64,000 bases of DNA from positions 162,817 through 226,816 of the forward strand of contig JAHEDT010000001.1 in NCBI GenBank assembly GCA_024641085.1. The letters run 5' to 3'. A program made the position numbers and the translations under genes. This DNA is from Geobacteraceae bacterium (GTDB lineage: Bacteria; Desulfobacterota; Desulfuromonadia; Desulfuromonadales; BM103). The notes under the pieces were generated by a model. That model did not search any database. It saw nothing but the letters and a program-made list of their open reading frames with translations, and was not told the origin of the DNA. Position 1 is the first letter of the stretch. Every line of letters starts with the position of its first letter. Of this stretch, positions 61,796-64,000 are shown one piece after another.

Positions 61796-62638
61796 CTACC
61801 GCATTCCTTCCTGTATATGCTGTGCCATGCATTCCACTGCGGCAGATGAGGTGCCCGGAGTTCGTATCAGCACGATCTTGGCTGCTGGCAGGTCGGGGAA
61901 GCCATCTTCTTTCCTGAGTATGCGAAACTCCTGGGGAACGATACTGTCAAGCAGAATCGCGACAGCCAGGCCGGCTGATACGGTTGCGATGACACCGGCA
62001 ACGCTCGGGCTCTGATAGGCGACGCGGTACCTGCGATTGATGGAATCAAGCGCTTCGAGTGCCCACTTGCGAAAAATACACTCGGCGGGAAACACGGCCA
62101 GGGGTAAAGGATCCTCTTCATGGGTGAGGTGATTCGCGGAGGTGACCCAGACCGCCTGATCATGACGAATGATCTCACCATCTTCGCCCGGTTTGCTGTT
62201 GACCAGGGCCAGGTCCAGTTCACCATTTTTGAGAGCGGGAACCAGCAGGGAGGATGGTTCGCAGCGAACCGTCACCTGGACCAGGGGATAGGCGGCGGCA
62301 AATCTGGACAAGATGTTGGGCAAAAAGCGCAGGGCATAGTCATCGATGATGCCAATTCTGACTGAACCGACCACGTTCGGCCTGACCATTGCCGCCACGG
62401 TTTCTTCGTGAAGCTTGGTCAGCCTCCTGGCATAGGGAACCAGGGCTTCACCTTCCACGGTCAACTTGAATGTGCGCCCGGTGCGCTCAAAAAGAGGTCG
62501 GCCGATCGTATCCTCAAGCCGCTTGACCTGCATGCTGATCGCCGACTGGGTCCGATGCACCCGCTGTGAAGCGCTGGTGAAACCACCGGTGTCGATAATG
62601 GCAAGAAAGGTTTTCAGTAAATCAATTTGCAGGTCCAT
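61796..62638 (-). CDS. LysR-type transcriptional regulator
   Basis: 280-residue regulator. Winged helix-turn-helix at residues 3-62 (LLKTFLAIIDTGGFTSASQR, then HRTQSAISMQVKRLEDTIG and PLFERTGR), effector domain after residue 90 (GSVRIGIIDDYALRFLPNIL). ATG 62638 has AGGTG five bases before it. It is divergent from the DUF1127 gene, with an inverted repeat between them, and lies behind the aap operon; DUF1127 or aap may be its target, which is inference. Confidence 0.9.
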   Translation of the reverse strand: MDLQIDLLKTFLAIIDTGGFTSASQRVHRTQSAISMQVKRLEDTIGRPLFERTGRTFKLTVEGEALVPYARRLTKLHEETVAAMVRPNVVGSVRIGIIDDYALRFLPNILSRFAAAYPLVQVTVRCEPSSLLVPALKNGELDLALVNSKPGEDGEIIRHDQAVWVTSANHLTHEEDPLPLAVFPAECIFRKWALEALDSINRRYRVAYQSPSVAGVIATVSAGLAVAILLDSIVPQEFRILRKEDGFPDLPAAKIVLIRTPGTSSAAVECMAQHIQEGMR

Positions 62639-62650
62639 AAGCACCTATCC

Positions 62651-62665
62651 ATCAATAAAATTGAT
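62651..62665. promoter_or_regulatory. Candidate LysR operator
   Basis: ATCAAT-AAA-ATTGAT, a perfect six-base inverted repeat 13 bases upstream of the LysR start, in the intergenic region shared with the DUF1127 gene. A related ACAAATTGATATC lies at about 62692. Fits a T-N11-A LysR site. Confidence 0.5.
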
Positions 62666-62747
62666 TTAAAACATAAAACAAATTCGTTTTACAAATTGAT
62701 ATCAGGGTTGCATAGTAAAGTCAAACGTCAGAAAAGGAGACTTTGCC

Positions 62748-62996
62748 ATGCTGCTGTCAGCATTGATCAGAAGAGGTTGGGATAAAATCAGGATGTGGCA
62801 TCAAATTGCTCGCGAAAGGAGTGAGTTGCGCAGGCTCAGCGAGTCCATTGCCAAGGATATCGGCATCAGCCGGGCAGATGCGGAACGGGAAGCCGATCGT
62901 CCCTTCTGGGATTCTGACCGTGCTGGACGCAATACGCCGCGCCCGGAGAAAAAGACTGTGGCCAACCGGCGCAACCGCTGTCTGCAGGCCAGGTGA
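62748..62996 (+). CDS. DUF1127 small protein
   Basis: 82-residue basic protein. The DUF1127 core is seen in the helical run RERSELRRLSESIAKDIGIS followed by RADAEREADRPFW. The tail is Arg/Lys-rich and suggests nucleic-acid or small-RNA contact, as known for some members. AAGGAG stands nine bases before ATG 62748. Divergent from the LysR gene; its stop is 11 bases from the asparaginase stop on the other strand. Confidence 0.85.
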   Translation: MLLSALIRRGWDKIRMWHQIARERSELRRLSESIAKDIGISRADAEREADRPFWDSDRAGRNTPRPEKKTVANRRNRCLQAR

Positions 62997-63007
62997 CGAG
63001 CGCGGCT

Positions 63008-63490
63008 TCAATACTCTTCGAAGCGGTTCAGCTCGACATTCTTGCGTGCCACGAACGGGTCGAATATGCGGCCGTTCATGGCGATAAACACGCCTTCCGG
63101 CAGGATCTGGGCGGCCATCATGGCACTGGCAATGTTGAAAACGGCGTCGGTGAGGCGAAAGCGGGCCGGCTGCATGGCACCCGTCAGGACGATGGTCTTC
63201 CCGGGGATTCCGGCCAACGCCCTGGCGGTATCGATCATGGTGTCCGTGCCGTGAGTAATGACGATGTGTCCAGCCGACGAATTTTGCGCCGCCTGGCGAA
63301 TACGAGTCCGGTCGGCATCGTCCATTTCCAGGCTGTCTTTGCGCATCAGTGAGATGACCCGGTAATCGATATTGAGGTTGGCTTCACGTAAAACTTCGAC
63401 GATTTGCGGTTCGCCCACCTCGAAGCTACTCTTGGCATCGAAGTAGACCTTGTCGATGGTGCCGCCGGTGGTGAAAATCTCAAGTTGCAT
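63008..63490 (-). CDS. Single-domain asparaginase-like protein
   Basis: 160 residues that cover only the N-terminal catalytic domain of the asparaginase/glutaminase family (full enzymes are about 330). Catalytic threonines are in FTTGGTIDK (Thr11) and VITHGTDTM (Thr82-Asp83); LTGAMQPARF and a Lys in FVARKNVELNRF follow. ATG 63490 is chosen because GGGAGG abuts the upstream ATG at 63499 and is nine bases from this one. Such short forms recur in bacteria, so it is not a recent truncation. It may deamidate asparagine brought in by AapJQMP. Confidence 0.78.
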   Translation of the reverse strand: MQLEIFTTGGTIDKVYFDAKSSFEVGEPQIVEVLREANLNIDYRVISLMRKDSLEMDDADRTRIRQAAQNSSAGHIVITHGTDTMIDTARALAGIPGKTIVLTGAMQPARFRLTDAVFNIASAMMAAQILPEGVFIAMNGRIFDPFVARKNVELNRFEEY

Positions 63491-63659
63491 GTTTGCCATC
63501 CTCCCTTGGTGCCATATCCTGCAATAATTCATTCTGGCTCTAAGTGTTGACAACATTTTACCAGCAGGAGTGGGAATTGCCGAGTTTCCACCGAGCGTCA
63601 ATCTTATCTTGCTTGTTAGCTGAACAATTCAAGTAGAAAGGGCGTTTCAGGTTGTTGAC

Positions 63660-63697
63660 AAACCCTGCGAATCTTTAGGCAGGGTTTGCTTTTTGAA
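63660..63697 (+). terminator. Intrinsic terminator
   Basis: AAACCCTGC (63660-63668) and GCAGGGTTT (63679-63687) form a nine-pair stem followed by GCTTTTTG. Plus-strand orientation, without a recognised plus gene in front. Confidence 0.6.
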
Positions 63698-63786
63698 TTT
63701 GACGAAAATTTGCAGCCGGAAAATTCAATAAATGCGACTGGTTCATTTCAAAGGTGGTTCGAGTCTTTGATGAATTTTCAGGAGTA

Positions 63787-63816
63787 GGGCAACAGATGGC
63801 CAATCTGTTGCCCTTT
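63787..63816 (+). terminator. Second hairpin, terminator-like
   Basis: GGGCAACAGAT, loop GGCCA, ATCTGTTGCCC, followed by TTTGAC. Eleven-pair perfect stem. No gene in front on the plus strand. Confidence 0.45.
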
Positions 63817-63908
63817 GACATTTCTAAATGAAGGTTTGTTGCGACCTTTGTTTTAATTGTGCTTTTGCCTTTTCTCACTTCACAAATCTCAGTTCAAAGG
63901 CTTTAAAA

Positions 63909-63961
63909 CCGGCGGGTCGCGTCCCGCCGGACGCCATACTTTTGCCCGGCAGCAAAAGTAT
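63909..63961. repeat. Two adjacent hairpins at the right edge
   Basis: CCGGCGGG-TCGCGT-CCCGCCGG is followed closely by CATACTTTTGC-CCGGCA-GCAAAAGTATG. Both stems are perfect. This looks like part of a dispersed intergenic element, but its right end is near the window edge. Confidence 0.4.
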
Positions 63962-64000
63962 GCAAAAGTGCCGTCACCTCGCGGTGGGCATGTCTTGCGC

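Larger units (their letters stand above)
63491..64000. other. Right-edge region without recognised gene
   Basis: Contains two terminator-like hairpins and a double hairpin near the edge. No reading frame on either strand looks coding. A plus-strand small RNA ending at 63697 or 63816 is possible but not shown. Confidence 0.4.

Noticed and set aside
63740..63790. tRNA-like string GGTTCGAGTC
   Set aside because: No acceptor, D or anticodon arm can be folded around it.
63931..63961. Insertion-sequence end at the right edge
   Set aside because: There is a perfect hairpin but no transposase frame and no visible target duplication; the window ends too early to judge.

Overview
The window is a chromosomal stretch of a GC-rich Gram-negative bacterium. 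The gene set (ferredoxin-dependent aryl-pyruvate oxidation with IorAB and a phenylacetate-CoA-type ligase, CheC/CheD chemotaxis, outer-membrane lipid transport genes, two genes with an in-frame UGA that looks like selenocysteine) fits an anaerobe of the Desulfuromonadales/Geobacter group. That assignment is inference from gene content, not from a marker gene. I recognise no rRNA, tRNA, CRISPR array, prophage or insertion sequence.

Left part (1-24.9 kb): a truncated threonine dehydrogenase; a soluble PAS histidine kinase; MgtC; glycogen debranching enzyme GlgX; a short minus-strand operon of a UGA-containing ArsC/Spx-like protein, a 45-residue membrane peptide and an exported thioredoxin-like protein with CxxCH and FMN-binding-like motifs; twin AEC transporters; an MlaA-MlaC-RND lipid-transport operon; an OmpR-type two-component system; a VWA protein; a LysR regulator; cell-wall and small membrane proteins.

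Middle part (24.9-46.5 kb): a minus-strand operon interleaves a branched-chain-type amino-acid ABC transporter (LivH, LivM, LivG, LivF, LivK) with IorA/IorB and an AMP-forming aryl-CoA ligase that is fused in frame to LivF. The likely job is uptake and oxidation of aromatic amino acids to aryl-acetyl-CoA. Then come YchJ, MtgA, uridine phosphorylase, an MFS carrier, a NodB-type deacetylase, a CaiB/BaiF CoA-transferase, a class II glutamine amidotransferase, a metallo-hydrolase / aldo-keto reductase / UGA-containing OsmC operon, and cyclopropane fatty acid synthase.

Right part (46.5-64 kb): a long minus-strand operon runs NRDE protein, thiL, cheR, mcp, cheW, cheY, cheA, cheC, cheD, LolA-like, with no cheB. 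Upstream of it lies an orphan nitrilase-fold protein. The plus strand carries the aapJQMP amino-acid ABC transporter behind a good sigma70 promoter, followed by a LysR/DUF1127 divergent pair and a single-domain asparaginase.

The most notable items are the two genes that conventional calling would break at UGA. In both, the UGA sits exactly at the family's catalytic cysteine and is followed at the right distance by a hairpin of bacterial SECIS type. Three intergenic regions carry degenerate inverted-repeat elements of one general style.
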